Notes: a model not told the origin generated them from the letters alone. Positions 24,259 through 33,282 are shown, counted from the first letter of the stretch. The stretch: 64,000 nucleotides of DNA from JADJPO01 sp963724535 (GCA_963724535.1 CAVRVD010000016.1:124001-188000), one strand, 5' to 3'. Numbers and translations: made by a program.

Positions 24259-25612
24259 GCGACCCTGTGGGCACGCCGTCCAGGGGCGGGGCGGGCAGGT
24301 TCTCGTCCGCCCGCAGGACATGGCGCCCGCGCCGACGGCGCAGGATCGCCCGCAGCTGGGCGAACCACAGCGGCACCATGATCACCTGGTTGGCGGCCAG
24401 CCCCCAGGCTGCGCCGTTCACCCCGAACAGCAGCGCGCCGCCGATCATCAGACCGAGCACCAGCGGCGCCTCGACCGTCATCAGCCGGAACGTCTTGCGG
24501 GCCAGGCCCATCGCGTAGATCATCACCGCCGGGCCGAGGCATGCGCCCGCGGCGGTGGCGCCGAGGGCGACGGGCAGCAGGATCGAGCGCGAGCCCGACC
24601 AGTTGTCGCCGAACAGGAACTCACCGGCCGGGTCGGGCAGCAGCAGCAGCAGGGCGGTGTAGGTCAGCGAGGCGGTCACCATGCTCAGGCTGGCCACTGC
24701 GGCGACCTTCTGCCGGGTGCCGGCCGTCAGCCAGGCCCGGCGCGACAGCTCCGGCAGGGTGAAGGTGAACATCGCCGAGGCGAGCGTCTGCAGCGGGCCG
24801 AGCAGCACCTGAGCGCCGCGGATCGCCGAGACGGCACCCTCCCCGGCGAGCACGCCGACCAACAGGAACCCGCCGTTGAAGGCGCCGACGGTGAGCAGGT
24901 TCTCGCCGAGCAGGAACCGGGAGACGTCCCAGGTGCGGCGCGGCCAGAGCCGGGCAGCCCGCAGATCCGGGACGACCCGCAGCCGCATCAGCGCCACCAG
25001 CACGCAGACCGCGGCGGCGCCGCCCCAGGCCAGGATCAGCAGCGGGACGTCATCGCGCCCGCCGGCGATCAGCAGGCCGACGCCGGTGAACTGCAGCACA
25101 GCCCACAGCGAGTCGTTGAGGGCGGCGTCCCGCGCCCGGGACTGGGCGAAGAAGGCCATCCGGCAGGCGTCCTGCAGGATCAGCCCGGGCAGCACCAGCG
25201 CAGTGGCCAGCAGGGCCCGTTGGTGGACGCCGTCCAGCGGCATCGCGACCAGGGCCAGCACCACCGACAGGGCGACGGTGACCGCGAGGATGAACCCGAA
25301 GGCCTGGCTCAGCGCCTGGTGCCAGGGCGGCCCGCGGCTGTCGCTGAACCGGATCCCGAGCACCTGCCCGACCAGGGCCCGCTCGACCCCGATCACCATC
25401 GTGAAGACGTAGAACGCGTTCGCGAACGCGTCCAGCTCGCCGGTGCTGACGGTGCGGGCGAGGACGAAGAACAGGGCAGCGTTGGTGACCGCGGTCAGGA
25501 CCTGGTCGATGACGTTCCAGCTCGCCCTCCCGGCCAGGCGCAAGAACCGAGCCTGACGGGAGGGCGTCACGTCGGCACGCACGTCCGCCTCATCCCGTTT
25601 GCCCCTAGCCAT
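24215..25612 (-). CDS. Polysaccharide-type flippase/MATE-like membrane protein
   Basis: A 465-residue protein with 12-14 hydrophobic segments, such as VLTAVTNAALFFVLARTV and VLGLMIGGALLFGVNGAAWG. Topology and sequence style fit the MOP superfamily (Wzx/MurJ-like flippases). No glycosyltransferase cluster lies nearby, so the substrate is unknown. ATG is used; an in-frame GTG directly precedes it. Its 3' end overlaps the convergent acyl-CoA dehydrogenase gene by 44 bases. The C-terminal 30 residues are polar and Pro-rich. Confidence 0.8.
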   Translation of the reverse strand: MARGKRDEADVRADVTPSRQARFLRLAGRASWNVIDQVLTAVTNAALFFVLARTVSTGELDAFANAFYVFTMVIGVERALVGQVLGIRFSDSRGPPWHQALSQAFGFILAVTVALSVVLALVAMPLDGVHQRALLATALVLPGLILQDACRMAFFAQSRARDAALNDSLWAVLQFTGVGLLIAGGRDDVPLLILAWGGAAAVCVLVALMRLRVVPDLRAARLWPRRTWDVSRFLLGENLLTVGAFNGGFLLVGVLAGEGAVSAIRGAQVLLGPLQTLASAMFTFTLPELSRRAWLTAGTRQKVAAVASLSMVTASLTYTALLLLLPDPAGEFLFGDNWSGSRSILLPVALGATAAGACLGPAVMIYAMGLARKTFRLMTVEAPLVLGLMIGGALLFGVNGAAWGLAANQVIMVPLWFAQLRAILRRRRGRHVLRADENLPAPPLDGVPTGSLTPSGESPRATADR

Positions 25613-25675
25613 CACGTCAGTCTGTCAAACCCTCCGGCTGGGTGTGAGCGCGACGTGTAGGCCAGGATGTGAGCC

Positions 25676-26506
25676 ATGTCGAACCTGCGGCCGATGGGCA
25701 GCGGGCGTCAGCCCGGGCTGCCGACCCCGCCGAAGGGCGAGCCGATCGCTCGGTACGCCACCTACCTGGAGGCACAACGCGCGGTCGACTTCCTGTCGGA
25801 CCATCAGTTCCCGGTGCAGTTCGTGACCATCGTGGGCAGCGGGCTGCGGATGGTCGAGCGCGTCACCGGCCGGCTCACCTATGGCCGGGTGGCGCTCGCC
25901 GGCGCGGCCTCCGGGGCGTGGTTCGGCCTGTTCGTCGGACTGCTGATGTCGTTGTTCGGGACCTCGTTCGCCTCCGTCGGCGTGTTCGCCGCGATGGCCA
26001 TCGGTGCGGCGTTCGGGATGCTGTTCGGAGTGATCTCCTACGCCTTGACCGGTGGCCGGCGCGACTTCACCTCAACCAGCCAGATCGTGGCCAGCGAGTA
26101 CGAAGTGCTGTGTATGCCGGAGCACTCCCACGCCGCCGTCGAGCTGCTGCAGCAGCTGCCGGGGGGCATCGGCGGCCCACCGGCGCGCGGCTCCCGGCCC
26201 TCGTCCGGATCGGGCATCCCGAACCTGCCCCCGCCCGTGGGCCGGCCGTCGCCCGGACCGGGACCAGGTGAACCGGGAGGGCCGCCGGCACCGCCGCAGT
26301 GGTCGGTGTCGACGGGCGCGGCCGCGCCGCAGGATGTGCCCCAGCAGCAGGTGACCGGTCCCACCTACGGAGAGATGATCGAGAAGAAGCGCCGGGAGGA
26401 GCGGGCCGAGCGGGAACGGCGGGAACAGGTCGAGCGCGAGCGGCTCGATGAGGAGGGGGCGGGCACCGAGACCGAGCCTGGGGGCAGCGGGTCCGACGAC
26501 GGTTGA
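25676..26506 (+). CDS. GSP17M/YflT-type general stress membrane protein
   Basis: Residues about 20-65 match the GSP17M (YflT) domain (RYATYLEAQRAVDFLSDHQF, then TIVGSGLRMVERVTGRLT). Two membrane helices follow (FGLFVGLLMSLFG and FAAMAIGAAFGMLFGVISYA). The C-terminal third is Pro/Gly-rich, then a highly charged coiled helix (EKKRREERAERERREQ) and an acidic tail. This is the usual actinobacterial layout, with unknown biochemical function. AGGA precedes the ATG by nine bases. Confidence 0.85.
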   Translation: MSNLRPMGSGRQPGLPTPPKGEPIARYATYLEAQRAVDFLSDHQFPVQFVTIVGSGLRMVERVTGRLTYGRVALAGAASGAWFGLFVGLLMSLFGTSFASVGVFAAMAIGAAFGMLFGVISYALTGGRRDFTSTSQIVASEYEVLCMPEHSHAAVELLQQLPGGIGGPPARGSRPSSGSGIPNLPPPVGRPSPGPGPGEPGGPPAPPQWSVSTGAAAPQDVPQQQVTGPTYGEMIEKKRREERAERERREQVERERLDEEGAGTETEPGGSGSDDG

Positions 26507-26584
26507 GCCGTGGTGCCCGATCGCGACCCCAGCCCCGGCCGCTGCCCCGGACCGGTACCGCACCACGGGATGCCGGTCAGCCGT

Positions 26585-28030
26585 TCAGCCGGTCAGCAGG
26601 TAGTCCACCACGTCCCTGGCGCTGTAACCGTCCCGGTCGTGGGACTGCAGCAGCTGCCGGACGGCGTCCAGGTCGGCGCCGGAGGTGACCAGGGGCGGTT
26701 CGACGGCTCCGTGCGGTCGGCGTTGCGGGAAGCCGGCGCTGGCGAACAGGGCGTTGCACAGGCAGACCCGGCCCTGGGTGTTGACCTCACGGCCCCCCTT
26801 GCGCAGGTAGGCCTTACTCGGCTCAGCCGGGCAGCGGTAGTCGACGGTGCCCTCCGCGGTGACGTACGGCGAGCGCAGCGCCCCGAGGTCGCACACCGGC
26901 CGTCGTGCGGCGACCACCTCCGGTTCGGTCAGGGTGCCCGACAGCTCCGCCACGTGGAAGGGGAACCCGGTCGGTGAGGCCCGCCAGTCGGCGCGCACGC
27001 TCAGTGCGCCCTCGCGGACGGCGGCACGCACCTGAGCCTTGACCCCCTCGTCGAAGCCGGACTCGTCGCAGTAGGCGAACGCCGTGCCGACCTGGATGCC
27101 CTGTGCTCCGAGCGCCCTGGCTTCGCGTAGCCGCTCCGGGCTGGCGTAGGCGCCGGCCAGCCACACCGGCAGCCCGAGGGCGAGCAGCTTCGGCAGGTCG
27201 ACCCGGTCACGTTCGTCGTAGACCGGCTGGCCTCGCTCGTCCATCCGCCGCGGCCCACGCGGCGGGGCGTTGTGCCCTCCGGCGCTGGGGCCTTCGACCA
27301 CGAACCCGTCCGGTCTGGTCTGCGGGTCCTCGGCCAGCGCCGTGGCCAGGTCGGTGGAGGCGACGATCGCCAGCACCTGGGGTCGGTCCAGCTCGGCCGG
27401 GACGGTGACGTCGAGCATCGGGGTGGGCACCACCTGGGCCGGGTCGAAGCGCAGCTCGCCGTGCCCGTCGCCGGAGCGGGCGCCCTGCACCCGGACCGAC
27501 ATCGTGACCGGCTCGTGCTCGGCCAAGGCCCTGACCAGAGACGGGATCTCGGCCGGACTGCCGGCCCCGACCAGCACGTGGTCCACGCCGGCCAGGATCG
27601 CTCCGTACAGCGCCGCTGGCAGCGGTAGCTCGATCTTGCGCAGATAGTTGATCCCGACCGGGCCGTCGTGGCCCTCCTTGGCCAGGAACACCTCGACGAA
27701 GTTGGCGGCCGCGGTCAGCTCGAGCAGTCGGCGCGAGGAGTTCAGGGTGTGACGGGGAACCTGCTGGTAGCGCTCCTGCGCACCGATCCCACCCTCGACG
27801 TAGTAGGACTCGACGATCCAGTGCGCGACCGCCGGGACCGGGAAGGCGGCCAGCGCCCGCCGGACGTGCCCACCCGGGTCGCCTGCGGACAGGCGTCGGG
27901 TGCAGAGCACGTCCAGAGCGGTCCCTGAGACGACGCCGAGCTGACCGGCCGCGCAGACGGCGTTGGCGAGACGCCAGTCCGAGATGGCGACCCCCATCCC
28001 GCCTTGGATGATCTGTGGCTGGGGGGACAT
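26585..28030 (-). CDS. Nitronate monooxygenase-like FMN protein
   Basis: A TIM-barrel flavoprotein of the nitronate monooxygenase/2-nitropropane dioxygenase superfamily. It begins PQPQIIQGGMGVAISDWRLA and carries the FMN-site loop EGPSAGGHNAPPRGP with the conserved His. The phosphate-binding GIQVGTAFAYCDESGF follows. At 481 residues it is longer than classical enzymes and has a Cys-containing C-terminal extension (CNALFASAGFPQ), typical of a long actinobacterial subgroup. Its substrate is not evident. A TACG-rich dyad lies just upstream. Confidence 0.87.
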   Translation of the reverse strand: MSPQPQIIQGGMGVAISDWRLANAVCAAGQLGVVSGTALDVLCTRRLSAGDPGGHVRRALAAFPVPAVAHWIVESYYVEGGIGAQERYQQVPRHTLNSSRRLLELTAAANFVEVFLAKEGHDGPVGINYLRKIELPLPAALYGAILAGVDHVLVGAGSPAEIPSLVRALAEHEPVTMSVRVQGARSGDGHGELRFDPAQVVPTPMLDVTVPAELDRPQVLAIVASTDLATALAEDPQTRPDGFVVEGPSAGGHNAPPRGPRRMDERGQPVYDERDRVDLPKLLALGLPVWLAGAYASPERLREARALGAQGIQVGTAFAYCDESGFDEGVKAQVRAAVREGALSVRADWRASPTGFPFHVAELSGTLTEPEVVAARRPVCDLGALRSPYVTAEGTVDYRCPAEPSKAYLRKGGREVNTQGRVCLCNALFASAGFPQRRPHGAVEPPLVTSGADLDAVRQLLQSHDRDGYSARDVVDYLLTG

Positions 28031-28048
28031 GGCGCCTCGTCTCTTGAA

Positions 28049-28093
28049 CCTACGTTTGCGTAACTTACGTTACCGTAACCTACGCACTCGTAG
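28049..28093. promoter_or_regulatory. AT-richer block of TACG/GTAAC repeats, candidate operator
   Basis: Within 45 bases CCTACG occurs twice and GTAAC twice, and GTTACCGTAAC (28069-28079) is an odd-centred perfect palindrome. The block is much AT-richer than its surroundings. It lies 18 bases upstream of the nitronate monooxygenase start. The layout resembles TetR/GntR-type operators. The regulator is unknown. Confidence 0.5.
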
Positions 28094-28237
28094 CCAGGTG
28101 GACCTGACGTCCCGGGTGGGGGCTTCGGCGGGTCGAGCGGCGGGGCCGGTCGGGCTAGCGTGGGTGGGAACGGGCCACCGGAGGCCGCGGGCCGCGGGGA
28201 AGGTGGCGCAGCGAGGCGCGATGAGTGGAGACCAACG

Positions 28238-28372
28238 ATGACTGAGCTCCCACGTGAACCCGAGCCCGACAACGTCGACCCGCAGGACCCGCAGTGGCGC
28301 TCACGCGTCGAGATGGCCGAGCATGCCCGGGACCCCGACGTCGAGGAGGAGCGGGGTCTGGACGGCGACTGA
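28238..28372 (+). CDS. Small acidic hypothetical protein
   Basis: A 44-residue ORF starting MTELPREPEPDNVDPQDPQW and ending in acidic EEERGLDGD. TGGAG about eight bases before the ATG is a plausible ribosome site. It fills the gap between the nitronate monooxygenase promoter and the convergent corA gene. No family is recognised, and it may be spurious. Confidence 0.5.
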   Translation: MTELPREPEPDNVDPQDPQWRSRVEMAEHARDPDVEEERGLDGD

Positions 28373-28380
28373 GGCGGACC

Positions 28381-29526
28381 TCACAGCCAGCCGTTGCGCC
28401 GGAAGCCGCGGAACATCAGCGCGCAGACCGTGAGCATCAGCACCGTCAGGGCCGGATACCCCCACGGACTGTTGAGCAGCGGCATGTGGGTGAAGTTCAT
28501 CCCGTAGACGCCGGCGAGCATGGTCGGCACGGCGGCCATCGCGACCCAGGCCGAGATCTTGCGGATGTCCTCGTTCTCGCTGACCGTCAGCCGGGCCAGC
28601 CCGGCCTGCAGGATCGAGCCGAGCAGCTCGTCGTAGCTCTGCACCTGCTCGCGCACTCGGATCAGATGGTCCTCGACATCGCGGAAGTACTCGCGGATGT
28701 CCGGGTGGACGAGTCGCTGCGACCGGTTGGCCAGCTCGTGCAACGGGGTCGCCAGCGGACTGACCGTGCGCTTCATCTCGATGATGTCCCGCTTGAGCTG
28801 GTAGATCCGCTCGACGTCGGTGATCCGGCGCTGGGAGAACACCGAGGTCTCGATCTCCTCGAGGTCCTCGTTGACCTGGTCGACCACGGCCAGGTAGTCG
28901 TCGACGACCTTGTCGCAGACGGCGTGCACCACCGCCGAGGGACCGAGGGCGAGCTGCTCCGGGTCGGCCTCCAGCCGGCGCCGTAGTCCGCGCATCGAGG
29001 CGTGTCGTCCGTGCCGGACCGTGATCGCGAAGTGCTCGCCGACGAACACCATGACGGTGCCGGTCTCGACGATGTCACCGCCGTCCAGGCCCTCACCGGG
29101 GCGCTCGTCGCGGTCGATGTAGGCCAGGGTGCGCAGGGCCAGGAACACCGAGTCGTCGTAGCGTTCGATCTTCGGTCGCTGCCGGCTGTTGGAGGCGTCC
29201 TCGAGGGCCAGCTCGTGCAGGTCGAAGAGCTTACCCAGCTCGGCGAGCTGCGTGGTGTCCGGCTCGTGCAGGCCCATCCAGATGAAGCCCCGGCCGTCGC
29301 GGGCGGTGCGGCAGGCTGCCAGCAGGTCCTCGTCCTCGGTGCGCCGCCCGTCGACGTACAGGGCCCAGTCGACCGTGGCTTCGAGGAGGTCGCCGCCGCT
29401 CGGCGGGGCGGTGGTCAGCGCCGCGCGCCGTCCGTTGCTCTGTCGGATCGGGGCGGCGAGCGGACGCAGTGGGATGGCGCGCGCGGCCAGGGAGACGTTG
29501 CGGACCATCGGGCGGGCACGACCCAT
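28381..29526 (-). CDS. corA: CorA-family magnesium/cobalt transporter
   Basis: A pentameric divalent-cation channel. A large cytosolic N-domain ends in a long coiled helix (IYQLKRDIIEMKRTVSPLAT). Two C-terminal helices follow, with the selectivity motif YGMNFTHMP directly after the first. GGAGGTG seven bases before the ATG fits well. The first 45 residues are Arg-rich and variable. The 5' leader of more than 140 bases carries a well-initiated small ORF, which suggests post-transcriptional control. Confidence 0.94.
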   Translation of the reverse strand: MGRARPMVRNVSLAARAIPLRPLAAPIRQSNGRRAALTTAPPSGGDLLEATVDWALYVDGRRTEDEDLLAACRTARDGRGFIWMGLHEPDTTQLAELGKLFDLHELALEDASNSRQRPKIERYDDSVFLALRTLAYIDRDERPGEGLDGGDIVETGTVMVFVGEHFAITVRHGRHASMRGLRRRLEADPEQLALGPSAVVHAVCDKVVDDYLAVVDQVNEDLEEIETSVFSQRRITDVERIYQLKRDIIEMKRTVSPLATPLHELANRSQRLVHPDIREYFRDVEDHLIRVREQVQSYDELLGSILQAGLARLTVSENEDIRKISAWVAMAAVPTMLAGVYGMNFTHMPLLNSPWGYPALTVLMLTVCALMFRGFRRNGWL

Positions 29527-29579
29527 TGAGCACCTCCGGGGAAGGGCGCTGCGCCGGTCGCGATCTGGTGCGGCTGTGG

Positions 29580-29669
29580 TCAGCGACCACAGGTGCGCAC
29601 GACGGCGCGGCGGAGCGTGGACGGCGGGGCGGCCAGGTGGCTGGCCTCGGGACTATCACCACAGGACAT
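29580..29669 (-). CDS. Leader ORF upstream of corA
   Basis: A 29-residue ORF, beginning MSCGDSPEASHLAAPPSTLR, in the corA leader. AAGGAGGTGAGC, almost a perfect anti-16S sequence, lies seven bases before the ATG, and GGGGAG abuts it. Its stop codon lies in an 8-bp perfect hairpin, CTGTGGTC-GCT-GACCACAG (29574-29592), and 53 bases separate it from corA. Salmonella corA has a regulatory leader ORF (corL) and mgtA has mgtL, so a magnesium-responsive leader is a fair hypothesis. I do not recognise the peptide itself. The rest of the 281-bp gap shows nothing else. Confidence 0.6.
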   Translation of the reverse strand: MSCGDSPEASHLAAPPSTLRRAVVRTCGR

Positions 29670-29807
29670 CTCCCCGCTCACCTCCTTGCGCTGGACACCG
29701 TCGGCCTGTTGCAGGCACCACAATGCACCGGCCGAGGTCCCGGCCGTCCCACCAGGGTAACCGGGGAGCCTGGTCGCCGGGCCCCGATCGGGCTCGTCGT
29801 CGCCGAG

Positions 29808-31208
29808 TCACTCGGCCCGCCCCTCGAGCTCGGCCACGGTCAGGACGACGAGCGCTGCGCTCCAGGCCAGTGGGGCCACGGAGGCGGGGGAGCCGTCGGC
29901 GAGGACCTTCTCGGGCAGGGCGCCGGCGTCGGTGCGGTGCCGGTCGAGCCAGTCCAGCCACTGCGAGGCGGCGTCGTCACGGTGCAGGTGAGCGGCGGTG
30001 AGCGCGAACAGGGCGGTCTGCGGGGTCCAGGAGATCCCGTCCGCGCGCCAGCCGGCCCCCGGGGCCAGCCCGCCGGCCGGCCGGCGTAGCTCGATCTGGG
30101 CCGCCGTCCACGCCTGGACCAGGCGCGGGTCCGGCGTGGCGCCGGGCCGGAACGGGGGCAGCAGGAACGTCACCGACGCGTCCCGGACCGGCGCCTGGAC
30201 GCCACCCGGCCGGCTTGGCGCGTACCGCGGGTAGCCCGCGGCGCCGAACACCGTTTCGATCCGCTGCCGCAGAGCGGAGGACTGCTGCCGTGCCCGCCTC
30301 GCCAGCGTCCTCGCCTCCGACCCGGGCGGGTGTGGACCGGCGCCCTCCAGCAGGTCGGCAGCGGCCTCGACGCCGGCCAGGATCGGCGCGGCCAGGCCCA
30401 GGCTGACCTGCCGGTCCCGGATCTCCCAGTAGTCACGGCCCGGACGGGGCAGCCCCCCACCGGCGGCCAGCTCGGCCAGGCAGGCCCGGGTCGAGGTGGC
30501 CACCAGGGGGGCCAACCGGCGCAGCAGCGCCGGCCGCTGCTCGACCGGGGTGAGCGCGGCGAGCTCCGCGACGGCCCAGAGCTGCCAGCCCGCGCCGTCC
30601 GCCTCGCTGCCGCGGGCGTCGGGGACCCGGCCGGACCCGTCGGGCAGGTAGCGGGCCTGGAAACCGACCGAGCGGGCCGGTCGGACGCGCTGCAGATAGG
30701 CCAGCACCGCCTCGGCGTCCGCCTGGTGGCCGGTGCGGGCCAGGGCGACGGCGACGAACGCGGCGTCCCGCGGCCAGACGTAGCGCCAGTGCGGCGACCA
30801 GCCGGCCACGGCGGCCAGGGTGCCACCGGGTGCCTCGAGGGTGAGCACGTGCAGGTCGAGCAGGGCGTCGCGGGTCAGGTCCGCCCAGCGGCCACCGGCG
30901 CCGGGGACGGTCCCTGCGGCCAACCAGGCCCGCTGCCGGGCCGCGGCGACCGCGTCCAGCGCCCGCGTGCCGTCCACCTCGTCGGCGACCACGGCGTCCA
31001 GGTCCGCGGCGCCGACCGGCACCCGGTGCCCCGAGGCCGTCACGGCGACGGCCTGGGCGTGCAGGGACGGTGGGTCGCCCGCGCCGGTTCGGGCGGCCAG
31101 GGCGACCGGATGGACGGCGGCCAGCGCCACGGCCAGGAGCGAGCCCAGCGCGGCCGGCGCCGCCCAGGGACGTCGACCTTGCGGTCGTTTTCCGCGGTGG
31201 GAGGTCAC
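29808..31208 (-). CDS. Secreted GH15-like glycosidase
   Basis: An (alpha/alpha)6-barrel protein similar to glucoamylases. A twin-Arg-like basic N-terminus and hydrophobic core (LGSLLAVALAAVHPVALAA) form a signal peptide. YVWPRDAAFVAVAL is the GH15 WPRDA motif; the first catalytic acid would be near EADGAGWQLWA and the second Glu is in LPEKVLADGSPASVAPLAWS. Substrates are probably alpha-linked glucans or trehalose-like sugars; not resolvable. The GTG start is used. At 466 residues it is shorter than bacterial GH15 enzymes with an N-terminal beta domain. Confidence 0.8.
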   Translation of the reverse strand: MTSHRGKRPQGRRPWAAPAALGSLLAVALAAVHPVALAARTGAGDPPSLHAQAVAVTASGHRVPVGAADLDAVVADEVDGTRALDAVAAARQRAWLAAGTVPGAGGRWADLTRDALLDLHVLTLEAPGGTLAAVAGWSPHWRYVWPRDAAFVAVALARTGHQADAEAVLAYLQRVRPARSVGFQARYLPDGSGRVPDARGSEADGAGWQLWAVAELAALTPVEQRPALLRRLAPLVATSTRACLAELAAGGGLPRPGRDYWEIRDRQVSLGLAAPILAGVEAAADLLEGAGPHPPGSEARTLARRARQQSSALRQRIETVFGAAGYPRYAPSRPGGVQAPVRDASVTFLLPPFRPGATPDPRLVQAWTAAQIELRRPAGGLAPGAGWRADGISWTPQTALFALTAAHLHRDDAASQWLDWLDRHRTDAGALPEKVLADGSPASVAPLAWSAALVVLTVAELEGRAE

Positions 31209-31384
31209 GGGTGGCAGATCCTAGTCGCCGGGCCGGGATCCCTGGTCCTGGTGCCCCATTTCGGTCCAGACTGGACGCGGCAACAGTGCGACGTGTTGCG
31301 TATCACGGTTCTCCGACGTCGAACGGGGACTGCCGGGCGGCCGACCCCGGACCCACCCACGAGTAGCACAGGGAGACCATCGCG

Positions 31385-33124
31385 ATGAGCAACGAGACAC
31401 CCGAGGAGCACCCGGAGCGATCGGACGGCGCGACAGGCTCGGGGGAGGTGGCGACCAAGGAGGCGTCGGTCGCACCGATGGTGTTCTACCCGGCCGCGGC
31501 GATCATCGTCGTGTTCGTCGGCGCGGCACTGCTGTTCTCCGACGGCACGTCGAACGCGATCGGCTCGATCCAGAGCTTCGTCATCAACGATCTGGGCTGG
31601 TACTACGTCCTGCTGATCGCCGGCTTCGTGGCGTTCTCGCTCTACGCGGCCTTCAGCCGCTGGGGCTCGATCACCCTCGGCCCTGACGACGAGGCGCCGG
31701 AGTTCTCGCTGCGTGCCTGGTTCGCCATGCTGTTCAGCGCCGGCATGGGCATCGGTCTGGTGTTCTGGGGCGTCGCCGAGCCGTTGAACCACTTCGCCGC
31801 CCCCAAGCCGGGCGTGGACGGCACGCCGGCCGAGATCGCCGAGTCCGCGATGACCCAGACCTTCCTGCACTGGGGGATCCACGCCTGGGCCATCTACGTG
31901 ATCGTCGGGCTGGCCATCGCCTACGCGGTACACCGCAAGAACCGTCCGGTCTCGATCCGCTGGGCACTGGAGGGTCTGATCGGCAGGGAGCGGGCTGCGG
32001 GGCGGCTCGGTGACGTGATCGACGTGATCGCCATCGTCGGCACCCTGTTCGGGGTCGCCACCTCGCTCGGTTTCGGCGTCGTCCAGCTGTCCGCCGGGCT
32101 CGGCTACCTCGACCTGGCGCCGGACGGTCTGGGCACCCAGATCCTGGCCGTCATCATCATCACCGCGCTGGCGACGATCTCCGTGGTCACTGGTCTGGAC
32201 AAGGGCATCCAGTGGCTGTCGAACGCCAACATGGTGCTGGCCGGCACGGTGCTGCTCTTCGTGCTGATCGCCGGACCCACGGTGTTCCTGATGCGTGAGT
32301 TCGTCACCAGCATCGGCACCTACCTGGCCGACGTCATCCGGCTGACCTTCGACACCGCAGCGCTGCAGGGAGCCGACGGCTCGTCCTGGCAGGCCTCGTG
32401 GACGACGTTCTACTGGGGCTGGTGGATCTCCTGGGCACCCTTCGTCGGGGTGTTCATCGCCCGGATCTCCCGCGGCCGGACCGTGCGCGAGTTCGTCGTC
32501 GGGGTGCTCATGGTGCCGACCGTCGTGACCTTCCTGTGGTTCTCGGTGCTCGGCGGGACGGCGCTGTGGCGTGAGCTGTTCGGCGGCGGTGGGCTGGTCG
32601 GTGCCGACGGCTCGGTGAGCACCAACGAGTCGCTGTTCGCGATGCTGGGTGACCTGCCCGGCGGCAGCCTGGTCTCGTTGATGGCCCTGCTGCTGATCGT
32701 CACCTTCTTCGTCACCTCCTCCGACTCCGGTTCGCTGGTCGTCGACATGCTGGCCTCCGGTGGCGACCCGAACCCGCCGACCTGGAGCCGGGTGTTCTGG
32801 GCGGTGGCCGAGGGCGCAGTGGCGCTCGCGCTGCTGGTGATCGGCGGCGACGCTGCCCTCGGGGCGCTGCAGTCGACGGCGATCGCGATCGCGCTGCCGT
32901 TCTCCCTGGTCATGATCGCAATGATCTTCGCCCTGGTGCGCTCGCTCAACGCGGAGTACCGGGTCCTGGAGGAGCAGCGTCATCTGGCGCACACCCACGC
33001 GGTGGCCCATCATGTCCAGGCCAACCTGGCCGCCGACGAGGAGGGCCACAAGATCACGGTGCGCAAGGACCGGACCCCGATGGGGGTCACCCCGGGTCTT
33101 GGGCCCGAGCGCGAACACGGCTGA
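31385..33124 (+). CDS. BCCT-family betaine/choline/carnitine transporter
   Basis: A 12-helix secondary transporter for compatible solutes. The family signature WWISWAPFVGVFIARISRGR is present, and the MGIGLVFWGVAEPLNHF segment matches the unwound substrate/sodium helix of BetP. The N-terminal 30 residues are acidic and the C-terminal tail is charged with many His and Arg, features linked to osmosensing in BetP. GGGAGA lies ten bases before the ATG. A sodium-coupled betaine role is likely but the substrate is inferred. A 55-bp palindrome follows 39 bases after the stop. Confidence 0.94.
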   Translation: MSNETPEEHPERSDGATGSGEVATKEASVAPMVFYPAAAIIVVFVGAALLFSDGTSNAIGSIQSFVINDLGWYYVLLIAGFVAFSLYAAFSRWGSITLGPDDEAPEFSLRAWFAMLFSAGMGIGLVFWGVAEPLNHFAAPKPGVDGTPAEIAESAMTQTFLHWGIHAWAIYVIVGLAIAYAVHRKNRPVSIRWALEGLIGRERAAGRLGDVIDVIAIVGTLFGVATSLGFGVVQLSAGLGYLDLAPDGLGTQILAVIIITALATISVVTGLDKGIQWLSNANMVLAGTVLLFVLIAGPTVFLMREFVTSIGTYLADVIRLTFDTAALQGADGSSWQASWTTFYWGWWISWAPFVGVFIARISRGRTVREFVVGVLMVPTVVTFLWFSVLGGTALWRELFGGGGLVGADGSVSTNESLFAMLGDLPGGSLVSLMALLLIVTFFVTSSDSGSLVVDMLASGGDPNPPTWSRVFWAVAEGAVALALLVIGGDAALGALQSTAIAIALPFSLVMIAMIFALVRSLNAEYRVLEEQRHLAHTHAVAHHVQANLAADEEGHKITVRKDRTPMGVTPGLGPEREHG

Positions 33125-33132
33125 CGAGCCCC

Positions 33133-33168
33133 CTGCGGGCACCCCCCTGCGGGCACCCCCTTGCGGGC
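33133..33168. repeat. 14-bp tandem repeats
   Basis: CTGCGGGCACCCCC occurs twice in direct succession and begins a third time with changes. The repeats run straight into the left arm of the large palindrome after the BCCT gene. Confidence 0.7.
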
Positions 33169-33218
33169 GCTGTGTGACGTTGCGCCCGTCCGACGGGCGC
33201 AACGTCACACAGCGCCCG
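33164..33218. terminator. 55-bp perfect palindrome (27-bp arms)
   Basis: Every base from 33164 to 33190 pairs with 33192-33218 around a single centre base. The left arm reads CGGGCGCTGTGTGACGTTGC then GCCCGTC. It could act as a strong terminator for the BCCT gene, although a one-base centre is unusual and no T-run follows. It could also be a REP-like or mobile palindromic element. The truncated deacetylase gene begins 65 bases further on. Confidence 0.6.
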
Positions 33219-33282
33219 GACCGGCGCCGACGTAAGGCGCTCGTCATCCGGTGGCGCCACGCCTGCTCCTACCCTGCCAAGC

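Noticed and set aside
29593..29760. Possible M-box magnesium riboswitch before corA
   Set aside because: GGAGGTGAG looks similar to the M-box start, but the remaining conserved stems and loops are not visible. The leader ORF explains the motif better.
31205..33247. 680-codon antisense frame opposite the BCCT gene
   Set aside because: Repetitive His/Asp/Gln/Gly composition and no motif; the BCCT transporter frame is unambiguous.
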